From DATBAX01 sp963723765 (GTDB lineage: Bacteria; Acidobacteriota; Terriglobia; Terriglobales; Acidobacteriaceae): a stretch of 64,000 nucleotides of DNA. Shown in pieces: positions 44,550 to 52,697 of this stretch. A program made the translations under genes and the position numbers. Within the stretch, counting starts at the first letter, position 1. Every line of letters begins with the position of its first letter. The stretch lies in contig CAVRSD010000003.1 of the NCBI GenBank assembly GCA_963723765.1, positions 124,001 to 188,000 of the forward strand, written 5' to 3'. The notes below the pieces were generated by a model. It had not been told where the DNA came from. It did no database searches and saw nothing but the letters and a program-made list of their open reading frames with translations.

Positions 44550-45933
44550 CATCCTGGTTTGCGATGACGAGCGCTCCATCTGCGAAATGCTGGATATCGC
44601 TCTGCGCCGCGACGGTCACAAGGTTGAGACGGTGAATTCCGGCGAGGCTGCCAAGAGAAAGTTAGATGGCGCACTCTACGATGTGGTGGTGACGGATATC
44701 AAGATGCCCGGCATCAACGGCATCGAGGTACTGCGTCACGCTCACCAGATTTCGCCGGATTCGGCGGTCATTCTTATCACTGCGGTAGACGATTACGAAG
44801 CGGCTGTACAGGCTGTGAAGGCGGGTGGGGCCACGGATTACATTCGCAAGTCTCCAGGGCTGGTGGACGAGATCAAGCTGGCGATCAACCGCGCGCTGGA
44901 GAAAATGAAACTCAGCCGCCAAAATTTTGCCTTCAAGCGCGATGCCGCCACCAGAAATTCGTTGGATAACATTGTCGGCGTCAGTCCCGCGATGGAGAAG
45001 CTGAAGCAAACCATTCGGACCGTCGCTTCTACCCAAAGCACCGTCCTGATTTATGGCGAGAGCGGTACCGGTAAAGAACTCGTCGCTCGTGCGGTGCATG
45101 TTTGTTCGCCGCGTGCATCAGAACCGTTCGTCTCCATCAATTGCGGAGCCTTTCCAGAAACCCTGCTGGAGAGCGAACTGTTCGGCTATGTAAAGGGCGC
45201 TTTTACGGGAGCCAATCAGAATAAGCGTGGTCTGTTCGAAGTTGCTGACAAGGGAACCGTATTTCTGGACGAAATCAGCGAAATGAGCCTGACCATGCAG
45301 GTTAAACTCTTGCGCGTATTGCAGGAGCGCTGCGTTCGCCCGGTGGGAGGCACTGACGAAATTGCCATCGACGTCCGGGTGATCGCCGCTACCAACCGTG
45401 ATTTGGACAAGCAGGTGGCCGAGAATACTTTTCGCGAGGATCTTTATTACCGGCTCAGCGTCATTCCAGTTTCCGTGCCGCCATTGCGCCAGCGCCGCGA
45501 AGATGTGCCGCTGTTGGTGAATCATTTCCTGAAGAAATATGTTTCAGCCGCAGGACGAAACATTATCCGGGTCAATCCACAATCTCTGGAAGCGTTGAGC
45601 GGCTACGAATGGCCAGGCAATGTGCGCCAACTGGAAAACACCATCGAACGAGCGGTCGCCTTGGAAATGGGAGAAGAACTCCACGTTGAGTTGCCCGCCG
45701 AGCGCTCCAAAGCCCGAGCAGCGGCCGCGGGTGTCGGTCTGGCCGGAGGAGCCATCGCCTCCGGGGGCGTGCTGCCCGAGGGCATCAACATGGAAATTTA
45801 TGTTGCGGACATCGAGAAATCTTTGCTGCACGCCGCTTTGGCTCAGTCGAACGGCGTACAAACTCGTGCCGCCGACTTGCTCAAGATTTCCTACCGGTCG
45901 TTCCGGCATTTGGTGAAGAAATACGAATTGTAG
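44542..45933 (+). CDS. pilR: PilR-like sigma-54 response regulator
   Basis: 463 residues from the GTG at 44542 with GGGAGGAGGAG upstream. Receiver (VVTDIKMPGINGIEV), AAA domain with GESGTGKE, intact FGYVKGAFTGANQNK (sigma-54 contact), KGTVFLDEISEMS, then GNVRQLENTIERAV and a C-terminal HTH (QTRAADLLKISYRSFRHLV). A glycine/alanine-rich linker precedes the HTH. It is expected to drive pilin transcription, but no pilA gene is in the window. The intact GAFTGA contrasts with the NtrX-like protein. Confidence 0.92.
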   Translation: MGNILVCDDERSICEMLDIALRRDGHKVETVNSGEAAKRKLDGALYDVVVTDIKMPGINGIEVLRHAHQISPDSAVILITAVDDYEAAVQAVKAGGATDYIRKSPGLVDEIKLAINRALEKMKLSRQNFAFKRDAATRNSLDNIVGVSPAMEKLKQTIRTVASTQSTVLIYGESGTGKELVARAVHVCSPRASEPFVSINCGAFPETLLESELFGYVKGAFTGANQNKRGLFEVADKGTVFLDEISEMSLTMQVKLLRVLQERCVRPVGGTDEIAIDVRVIAATNRDLDKQVAENTFREDLYYRLSVIPVSVPPLRQRREDVPLLVNHFLKKYVSAAGRNIIRVNPQSLEALSGYEWPGNVRQLENTIERAVALEMGEELHVELPAERSKARAAAAGVGLAGGAIASGGVLPEGINMEIYVADIEKSLLHAALAQSNGVQTRAADLLKISYRSFRHLVKKYEL

Positions 45934-45936
45934 TCG

Positions 45937-46005
45937 TTGGTCCTTGGTCATGCGTCGTTCGCTATTCGGTTGAGCCAACGACGAACGACCTACGACGAAG
46001 GACTG
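45937..46005. repeat. Low-complexity ACGACCAACGAC-type inverted repeat
   Basis: Between the convergent pilR and TPR genes, runs of GTCGTTGGTCC and ACGAACGACCTACGAC face each other and can fold into a long imperfect hairpin. Related runs lie at about 4990-5020, 48294-48401 and 54885-54935. It might act as a bidirectional terminator. Confidence 0.5.
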
Positions 46006-46352
46006 CCTTTCTTCAACTGCTGCTTCCACCCCAGCACTCTGGCCTTATTTCCCTCAGCTTCCGCTTCCGGCACCATGCCTTTTTTCTGATAAATCACTGA
46101 CAGGCTGGTGTGGGCGAGGATGTCGTCCGGATCGAGTTCTGCGATTCGATTGGCTACCACGATGGCTTCATCCAGTCGATCCAGATCTTGCAGGGCACGA
46201 CACATGCCGTGCATGGCTTCGGTAAAAGTGGGATCGGCTGCCACGGATTTCTGGTATTCGGCCAAAGCCTGCTCCTGCTCGCCTTCCAATACAAGATCAA
46301 GCGCAGCATAGTAGTGATCTTCGGCCTTCTGACGTGCGCTTTCTTCAGACAT
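45990..46352 (-). CDS. Small TPR protein
   Basis: 120 residues, with about three tetratricopeptide repeats: AEDHYYAALDLVLEGEQEQA, YQKSVAADPTFTEAMHGMC, AIVVANRIAELDPDDILAHT. No signal peptide. TPR proteins mediate protein contacts; the partner is unknown. It is convergent with pilR. Confidence 0.75.
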   Translation of the reverse strand: MSEESARQKAEDHYYAALDLVLEGEQEQALAEYQKSVAADPTFTEAMHGMCRALQDLDRLDEAIVVANRIAELDPDDILAHTSLSVIYQKKGMVPEAEAEGNKARVLGWKQQLKKGSPSS

Positions 46353-46404
46353 GAAACAGAAATCCTCGGCAGAAGCTGGATTTTAGCACGCACAACTTGC
46401 CCTT

Positions 46405-46470
46405 TCTCCTTCGGTCATCCCGAAGACCCGGCGCAGTTCAGCCGGGCGAGGGATCTCGCGCGTACCACAT
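46405..46470. repeat. GGTCATCCCGAAG-type intergenic repeat
   Basis: GGTCATCCCGAAGACCCGG followed by CAGCCGGGCGAGGGATCTCG, between two genes. Similar text occurs at about 6415-6455 (TCTCGGAATGACA), 18100-18165 (CTCAGGATGACAGGG) and 54748-54785 (TGTCATTCCGAGGAGGC). It looks like a dispersed non-coding repeat. Confidence 0.45.
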
Positions 46471-46509
46471 AGAAGGTCTTACTGCCTACAAGCTATACTG
46501 GAAACATCC

Positions 46510-46743
46510 ATGCGCTACATCCTTCGATTCTTATGGAACGCTACTCGCGGACACCGCCTCACCCCGTGGCGCAGCCCCTATCTCCTCTGGCGTATCGAGA
46601 CCTATTGTGGAGTGAAGATGCAGCAGATCGGATTTCTGGAATTCTGGGAGTTTGCCATCCGCGAGCGCGGCAATCTATGGCGATTTCTAAAGTGGACTGC
46701 CGAGATGGAACACTATGTTCACCCCCGGCCCAAGAGTTCATAG
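46510..46743 (+). CDS. Conserved-looking small hypothetical protein
   Basis: 77 residues, rich in Trp, Arg and aromatic residues: MRYILRFLWNATRGHRLTPW, LLWRIETYCG, FLEFWEFAIRERGNLWRFLK and ending MEHYVHPRPKSS. No membrane segment and no known domain. I have an impression of similar short proteins in acidobacteria, which I cannot verify here. It stands alone. Confidence 0.55.
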   Translation: MRYILRFLWNATRGHRLTPWRSPYLLWRIETYCGVKMQQIGFLEFWEFAIRERGNLWRFLKWTAEMEHYVHPRPKSS

Positions 46744-46778
46744 GTCATCTTTCTCGATCAGCGGGGCGTGATACGGTA

Positions 46779-47048
46779 TCACTCGTTATTATTGTTGTAT
46801 CGGTCACGAAGCTTGCCGATGATGACCAACACTGCGCAAATCAGCACAAAATAAAGTGCAGAATCAACAGTGAGTCCTACCAGGACTGTTTCTCCGAGAT
46901 TTTGCAACTGATTCGGAACAGGGAGTGTCGGAACAAGTTTGCTTGCAGCGAGCATTCCCGGTGTTCCCCCCACATGGCCTTTTCCAATCCCCTCCGATAC
47001 AAAGGCTAGAAACACAGAAACGACTGCTGCTAAATACGGCATAGACAA
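46779..47048 (-). CDS. Small two-helix membrane protein, tandem paralogue
   Basis: 89 residues with helices at AAVVSVFLAFVSEG and ALYFVLICAVLVIIGKL. It has the same length and layout as the next gene upstream (47102-47371): SVFLAFVSE/SVFLTIISE, GTPGMLAASKL/VSPGTFVARRL, and VIIGKLR/AIVSKLR. The two seem to be an old tandem duplication. Function unknown. Confidence 0.5.
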   Translation of the reverse strand: MSMPYLAAVVSVFLAFVSEGIGKGHVGGTPGMLAASKLVPTLPVPNQLQNLGETVLVGLTVDSALYFVLICAVLVIIGKLRDRYNNNNE

Positions 47049-47101
47049 TTTTTTCGAGTGCTGTGAGACTTCTCATTAGTTGTTAAGCTCGCAGAGAACT
47101 G

Positions 47102-47371
47102 CTAATCAACCTCGTTCCATCGACGAAGCTTGCTAACTATGGCGAGACAAGTAAGAAACACGGCAAAAAAGAGAACCCAGTCGATCCAGAACGCAGTCGT
47201 GGAGAATCTCCCTAGATCGTGGTGGTACGTTGAGAATAGCCTTCTCGCCACGAAAGTTCCTGGTGACACGGAGGAACTGCGACCAATCGAACATGCTTCA
47301 GAAATAATAGTCAGGAATACAGAGATTAGGGCTGCTCCCACCAGAAAGAGAAGCTTTACCCACCTGCTCAT
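47102..47371 (-). CDS. Small two-helix membrane protein, tandem paralogue
   Basis: 89 residues: helix WVKLLFLVGAALISVFLTII, a loop of about 35 residues, helix WIDWVLFFAVFLTCLAIV and a short basic tail. It matches the 46779-47048 gene in length and layout. The start overlaps the end of the SAM hydrolase gene by four bases, so it may be read from that transcript. Confidence 0.5.
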   Translation of the reverse strand: MSRWVKLLFLVGAALISVFLTIISEACSIGRSSSVSPGTFVARRLFSTYHHDLGRFSTTAFWIDWVLFFAVFLTCLAIVSKLRRWNEVD

Positions 47372-48199
47372 TGGCCGTTGCCGGCAGCTACAGCCCCTTC
47401 CAGCACAATATTCACTTCACTACCTTTGCCCGATCCCACAAGCTGCACCGCCGCCCCACGATTGGTGACAATCTCCAGATAACCCATGCTTCCCAAAATC
47501 CCGAAAACTTCGCCGGGTCTTCCTTCGGCGTAAGTCGAATGGATTTCGGTGATCTCGCATTTGCCTATCAGAATTTTGAAGGGAAGTGGGTCCAGTTGGA
47601 ACAGCATGGGAGCGTCTTGCGGCGTGATGTTGGTGACCAGGTTCCCAAAGCGATCGACCTTCAGCACCACTCCGCGCAGACTTTTCCCGTCCACGGATTT
47701 TGGTTTGGGTGCGTTGAAGCGCACAAAATCGGTAATTTCCTCGCCGAACTTATCGGTCTCCATCCGCTTGGACAAGATAAGCCGCCACTGGCGCGAAAAT
47801 ATCGCGGCCATGGAATGTCTTACTGACTGGCTGCCGAAAATAATGGTCGGAAGTGATGTGGCGCACATGCATGCGTTCTTCGCGGCTATAAATTAGCGAA
47901 AGCACTCCGTTGTCGGGCGCCACAAAATGATGCCGGTCGCTCGAAGCCAGAATAGGCCGGCGTTCCGTTCCTACGCCAGGGTCGACAACAACCAGATGGA
48001 CCGTCGCCGGTGGAAAATAATTGTAGGCCTGGGCAATCGTCAGGGCGCCGTCGAGAACGTCAAACGGCTGCACCGCATGGCAAATGTCGACGATCTGGGC
48101 ATCGGGAACAATCTCCAGAATGACGCCCTTCATGGTGCCGACGTAATGGTCATTGAGTCCGAAATCGGTGGTCAGCGTAATAGTAGGACGATTCGCCAA
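47368..48199 (-). CDS. SAM hydrolase / hydroxide adenosyltransferase (DUF62), frameshifted
   Basis: About 276 residues after one extra base near 47778 is removed. N-terminal part: TITLTTDFGLNDHYVGTMKG, VVDPGVGTERR, HHFVAPDNGVLSL and TFHGRDIFAPVAA. C-terminal part, in the next frame: FGNLVTNI and the beta-barrel domain. DUF62 enzymes split SAM to adenosine and methionine with water; fluorinases and chlorinases are a specialised branch. Nothing suggests the halogenase branch. Confidence 0.85.
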
Positions 48200-48293
48200 A
48201 ATGCTTCCTCGCTATGAAGACGGAGTTTTCCCAGTAAATCTCGACGGTAAACTCCCAGCGTGGGCAGAGTCAAGGCACGGAGGTAACAGATGG

Positions 48294-48401
48294 GTCGTTG
48301 GTCGTGCGGCCTTGGTCGTTGGCAAAATCGATCAAAAATTTTGCTCCATCAGCCAACAGCAAAGGCTTCTAGCCAACGACCAAGGACGCACGACCAACGA
48401 C
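48294..48401. repeat. 30-base inverted repeat (hairpin) after the DUF4097 gene
   Basis: The left arm is 48294-48323, beginning GTCGTTGGTCGTGCG. The right arm is 48372-48401, ending GCACGACCAACGAC. The arms are complementary at 29 of 30 positions, with a 48-base loop. The right arm ends a few bases from the DUF4097 stop. It may end that transcript, or be a small mobile relic of the ACGACCAA family. Confidence 0.75.
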
Positions 48402-48405
48402 GGCT

Positions 48406-49392
48406 CTACTCAATTTCGATATTGCCCGATCCCGTTTCCACTTCCACCGGCACTCCACCCGCGAGCACTTTCCCGTGGATCTCCTTGCGTCCGATCGAGC
48501 CTTGTACTGTCAATGGATGATTTACGGAAATGGATCCCGAGCTGGTATGAGCGCTCAGATCAAACGCGGCAGTGGAAGGGAACCGCAGTTTTATGCCGCC
48601 CGAGCCGCTATGCACCGTCCACGCGCCAGTTGGATCGCCCTCGGCATGGATGCTTCCGCTCCCGGCCCTGGCCTCCAGCGAGCCTTGGATACCGCGCAAG
48701 TCCAGACTCCCGGAACCAGTATCTACATGCACGGAGCCGGGTGCGCTTTGTTCCAGAGTCATGTTTCCACTGCCGGTGCCGGCATCGAAGGCCCCGGCAA
48801 TTGCCGTTGCACGGATTGTCCCGCTGCCCGATTTCGCATGCACGCTGCCGTTCACGTGGTCCATATCGATGTTGCCCGAACCGGCATCCGCCCGCAAATC
48901 TTCACCAATATCGGAAATCTTCAGAGTTCCAGAACCCGAGCTAACTTGAGCCGGTCCATGAATGCCACTGATCACCTGGTTGCCCGATCCCGTCCCAGAG
49001 CGCAGTTGAGTGTTCTTCGGAACCACCACTTCATAGCTGATCGAAATATTACGGCGCAATTCGGGATCGTCGATATGTCCGATGCGAACATCGTTTCCGC
49101 TCTGCTGAATCGGAGGGTTGGCTTCCAGTCGCTTCACTTTTTCGTCGCCGTTGTCCCCGCCAAACCAGTCGCTCACCTTGATCCGTCCTGTCACTTCCAC
49201 CCGGTTCGAATCACCAGTGCGTATTTCGATGTTGCCCGAACCTGTCTCGACTTCCAGATTCACCGGACCCGATACCTGCAGGGTGCGGTGGAATGAGCCA
49301 TCCGCCGCCGCCGCGAGCGCCGGCAGAATGCAGATGAAGCCCACAATACTGAAAATCGCCATCACCGCAAAACGAATTCCTGAGAATTTCAT
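48406..49392 (-). CDS. Exported DUF4097 beta-repeat protein
   Basis: 328 residues from the ATG at 49392 with GGAGA upstream. A signal peptide (FAVMAIFSIVGFICILPALA) leads into a run of short beta repeats built on GSG: VETGSGNIEIR, VSSGSGTLKI, ADAGSGNIDM, AKSGSGTIRA, GTGSGNMTLE. This is the DUF4097 solenoid, probably on the outside of the inner membrane. Function unknown; it follows the MacA-like gene. Confidence 0.83.
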   Translation of the reverse strand: MKFSGIRFAVMAIFSIVGFICILPALAAAADGSFHRTLQVSGPVNLEVETGSGNIEIRTGDSNRVEVTGRIKVSDWFGGDNGDEKVKRLEANPPIQQSGNDVRIGHIDDPELRRNISISYEVVVPKNTQLRSGTGSGNQVISGIHGPAQVSSGSGTLKISDIGEDLRADAGSGNIDMDHVNGSVHAKSGSGTIRATAIAGAFDAGTGSGNMTLEQSAPGSVHVDTGSGSLDLRGIQGSLEARAGSGSIHAEGDPTGAWTVHSGSGGIKLRFPSTAAFDLSAHTSSGSISVNHPLTVQGSIGRKEIHGKVLAGGVPVEVETGSGNIEIE

Positions 49393-49544
49393 ATTTTCTC
49401 CTTCAAAGCTCCGCGCAGATATGAGTCGGACAACTTCCACAAGACATAAGGGCACAAGCCAACCGGCCCGTGCCCTGTTTTATCTGATCTCCGCTTGTCT
49501 GATCAGATGCAAGTCTTGTCCTTGAAAATCTACCGCAAAAATAC

Positions 49545-50759
49545 TTACTGCAGAACGACTTCCTGGCCTTCTTTCAATCCGCTGAGAACTTCAGTCTTGG
49601 CGCCGTTCGAAATGCCAATGTTGACAGCAATTTTATCCTTGCCATCCTTGGCCTTCGGGTCCGGCACTTCGACGGACGCTTTCTTGTCCTTGTCATAGAG
49701 GATTGCGCCTTCCGGAATCTGCAAAACTCCTTTGTGTTCTTCCAGAATGATTTCGGCATTGGCAGTCATCTCGGCCTTCAATTCACCGCCGGGGTTATTG
49801 ATGGAAGCGCGAACTTCGAACGTGGTCACATTGTCTTTCTCCACTCCCATTGGAGAAATCTTGGTCACCACACCATTAAAGGTCTTGTCTTTGAATGACT
49901 CCACCTTGATGCGCGCCGGTTGTCCTAGATAGACGCGCCCAATATCGCTCTCATCCACTTTGCCTTTGACGTAAACCGAACTGGTATCCCCGAGAGTCAT
50001 CACCAATGTTGCAGATGATCCCAGTACGAGGATAGAACTGACCGCATCGCCCAATTCCACATCGCGTGAAAGAATTACGCCGTCAATCGGAGAAACGATA
50101 TCCGTGTAACTGAGCTGTTCCTCGAGCTGATCGAGATTGGCCCGGCTCTCTGCGATCTGCGCCTGTGATTGGGCAATCTTGCCCTGGAGTACCGTGATCT
50201 GCGCCTTGGCGACGTTCTGCTTGTTGAGCGCCATTTTGTACTCTTTCTCGGCGTCATCCAGAGCAGATTGCGAGACTACGCCATCTTTGGCCATGCCTTG
50301 AGCGCGGTCGTATCCGCGCTTGGTCATCGGCACTTCTGGCCCTTCGGCGTCCACCTTGGCGCGTTCCCAGTCGGCCTTCGAACTCGTCAAATTAGCTTCG
50401 GCAGCCTGCAGCGCAGCCTTGGACTGCTCCACCTGAGCTTCAATTTCCAGTTTGTCCAACTGGGCGAGTAGCTGCCCCTTCTTGACTTTGTCGCCGGCGT
50501 CCACCAGCAGCTTCTTCACGATGCCGCTGGCCTTGGACTTCACCTCAACTTTGGTAATGGGCTCAACTTTGCCGGTGGCGACGACACTTTTCGCCAAATC
50601 ACCCTTTTCTACTTTGGCCAGCTTCGTGGGGTCGATCTTCGTCCCGCCGCGGCTAAAAGCGTAGACCGTGACTACACCCAACAGCACCACACCTACAACG
50701 ACGCTGATAATAATGATCCGTTTCTTCCGCTTCTTTTTTCCATTCCCGTTGCCGTTCAC
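49545..50759 (-). CDS. MacA-like periplasmic adaptor of an efflux system
   Basis: 404 residues. One N-terminal helix (RIIIISVVVGVVLLGVVTVYA), a biotinyl-lipoyl part (VEVKSKASGIVKKLLVDAGD), a long coiled coil (about 105-215), a second lipoyl half (SYTDIVSPIDGVILSRDVE) and beta-barrel and MP domains. Such adaptors link an inner-membrane pump (MacB or RND) to an outer-membrane channel. No pump gene is adjacent; the next gene is the DUF4097 protein. Confidence 0.85.
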   Translation of the reverse strand: MNGNGNGKKKRKKRIIIISVVVGVVLLGVVTVYAFSRGGTKIDPTKLAKVEKGDLAKSVVATGKVEPITKVEVKSKASGIVKKLLVDAGDKVKKGQLLAQLDKLEIEAQVEQSKAALQAAEANLTSSKADWERAKVDAEGPEVPMTKRGYDRAQGMAKDGVVSQSALDDAEKEYKMALNKQNVAKAQITVLQGKIAQSQAQIAESRANLDQLEEQLSYTDIVSPIDGVILSRDVELGDAVSSILVLGSSATLVMTLGDTSSVYVKGKVDESDIGRVYLGQPARIKVESFKDKTFNGVVTKISPMGVEKDNVTTFEVRASINNPGGELKAEMTANAEIILEEHKGVLQIPEGAILYDKDKKASVEVPDPKAKDGKDKIAVNIGISNGAKTEVLSGLKEGQEVVLQ

Positions 50760-51156
50760 ATCTGCCTCCTGGGACTACCTAAAGTTGGGTTACTTAATTT
50801 GGATGATGGAACCGTTGATAAATTGCGATAAATAATTTCGATTCTGCAAACCTCTCAATGGTTAATACGAAGGTGCTCCTGGATTTGTTCCTGCCACTCT
50901 TAGCAGGATTCCCGTGGTCTGCTTGCACTAGCCTTGTCTGTTAGTTAGACCGGACAATTCCAAAAATGGAAGCAGAGAATCTACGCCGACTTCTATCGCC
51001 GAACTAGTGCGGCCAGCGGCTGCTGAATCACAATTCTAGGTGTACACCCATTTTACACGGCCAGGGGTGTCCCGTGCTTCCGCGATTTTGCGGAAGGCGG
51101 GTTTTTGACTTAAGTCTCCAGCGCGTACCCCTTTGAAATGTTAGAATTAGCCATCC
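50760..51156. other. Intergenic region between divergent genes
   Basis: 397 bases between the MacA-like gene and the CorC-like gene. It must hold both promoters; I cannot place them with confidence. One hairpin stands out, at 51077-51096 (listed separately). No RNA gene recognised. Confidence 0.4.
51077..51106 (+). terminator. Terminator-like hairpin
   Basis: CTTCCGC (51077-51083) pairs with GCGGAAG (51090-51096) across GATTTT, followed by GCGGGTTTTTG. It has terminator form but no gene ends just before it on this strand; it could act as an attenuator ahead of the CorC-like gene. Confidence 0.45.
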
Positions 51157-52534
51157 ATGATCGCCTTTGTGCTCCTCCGGGTGTTCTTGGTCTTGCTGCT
51201 GGTTGCAGCCAACGCGTTCTTCGCGGCGGCGGAGTTCGCCCTGGTGAGCGTGCGTGATACGCGCATTCAGCAGCTCATCGAAGCCCACCGCATCGGCGCC
51301 CGCACTGTCCAAAAACTGCATCGTAATCTTGACGAAGTCGTCAACGGCGTCCAACTGGGAATCACCATCGTCAGCCTTACCTCTGGGCTGGATTGGCGAA
51401 CCCATCGTGGCCCGTATTGTCGAAGGCATGGGTTTTATCAACCAGGTCCCTCACGCCCTGGTCTACGCCCACGGTATCGCCATCGTCCTGGCCTTTACCC
51501 TGATCACCTGCCTGCACGTCATCCTGGGAGAACTGGTTCCCAAGTCACTGGCCTTGCAGCGGGCCGAGCAGGTCGCCCTGGCCGTCGCCGCCCCCATGGA
51601 TGTTTTCCTCACCCTCTTCCGGCCATTACTCTTTGGCATGAGCCGGGCAGCCGGTGCGGTGCTGCGGGTTCTCGGCTCCCCCAAGGCCCGGCAGGGTACT
51701 GTCCACTCGCCCGACGAACTCAAACTGATCGCCACCGCCAGTCGCCAATTCGGTCAGATCCCACCTTTTCAGGAAGAGATGATCCATCATGCACTGGAGC
51801 TCGAAGACATCACCGTGCGCCAGGTAATGGTGCCCCGTCCCGATATCTTTTCTCTGCCCGGTGATTTATCTCTGGACGATGCCCTGGGCCGCGTAGTCGA
51901 GGAACAACATTCCCGCATCCCTATTTATGATCCTAAAAGCGGCCCTGAACACATTATCGGAGTTCTTTACGCCAAGGACTTGATGCGCTGGACGCGCCTC
52001 AGACTCACGATCAGTCCCGGCCAGCCGGTGGCTGCCCGCATCGCTGCCATGAAGATCAGCCAGATCATGCATGATGTGCTGGTCGTGCCCGAGACCAAAG
52101 TACTCACCGAAATGCTGGACGAGTTCAAAGATCGCAAGCGCCATCTCGCGGTTGTAGTAGACGAATTTGGCTCAACCGCAGGAGTGGTCACGGTCGAAGA
52201 TATTCTCGAGCAACTGGTGGGTGAGATTGAGGACGAATTCGATGTTCCTCCGCCCGAGCAGCCGCTGCTCGAAGGGAAAATCGCGGTTGTGCTGGAAGGC
52301 TCAGTCGGACTCCGAGATCTCGAATCGCAGTATCAGCTATCCTTGCCCCGCGATGCTGGTTTCGAAACCCTGGCGGGCTTCATGCTCGCTCGCTTGCAGC
52401 GGGTTCCTGAACTTGGAGACGCTTGTGACTACGAGGGTCATCGCTTTACCGTGGAAGAGATGGAAGGCCGCCGTATCGCCAAAGTGAGAATTGAAAAGCT
52501 GGAATCTAAACCCGTTGGAGCGCACGCAGAATAG
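51157..52534 (+). CDS. CorC/HlyC-type transporter with DUF21 and CBS pair (frameshifted)
   Basis: About 458 residues once one extra T near 51383 is removed (turning SLTSGLDW into SLTLGWIGEP). DUF21 membrane part (LLVAANAFFAAAEFALVSVR, ITCLHVILGELVPKSLAL), CBS pair (HALELEDITVRQVMVPRPDI to HLAVVVDEFGSTAGVVTVED) and CorC_HlyC domain (GFETLAGFMLARLQRVP). Closer to the standard CNNM/HlyC family than the era-linked copy. Probably a divalent-cation efflux or sensing protein. Confidence 0.86.
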
Positions 52535-52697
52535 ATGCAAATTCCTGGTTCCTTTTTAAGCGCGCGTTTCTAGTGCCTGAGGTTTTGATTGCCCTAGGTC
52601 TTTTGCGAAAATAACTGATTCGTTACTCTTCGGATGTAACCGCCTGAGAGCTACCAAACAGGTTGTATCCTTAGAACTGATTTTGTGGGGTGCAAGC

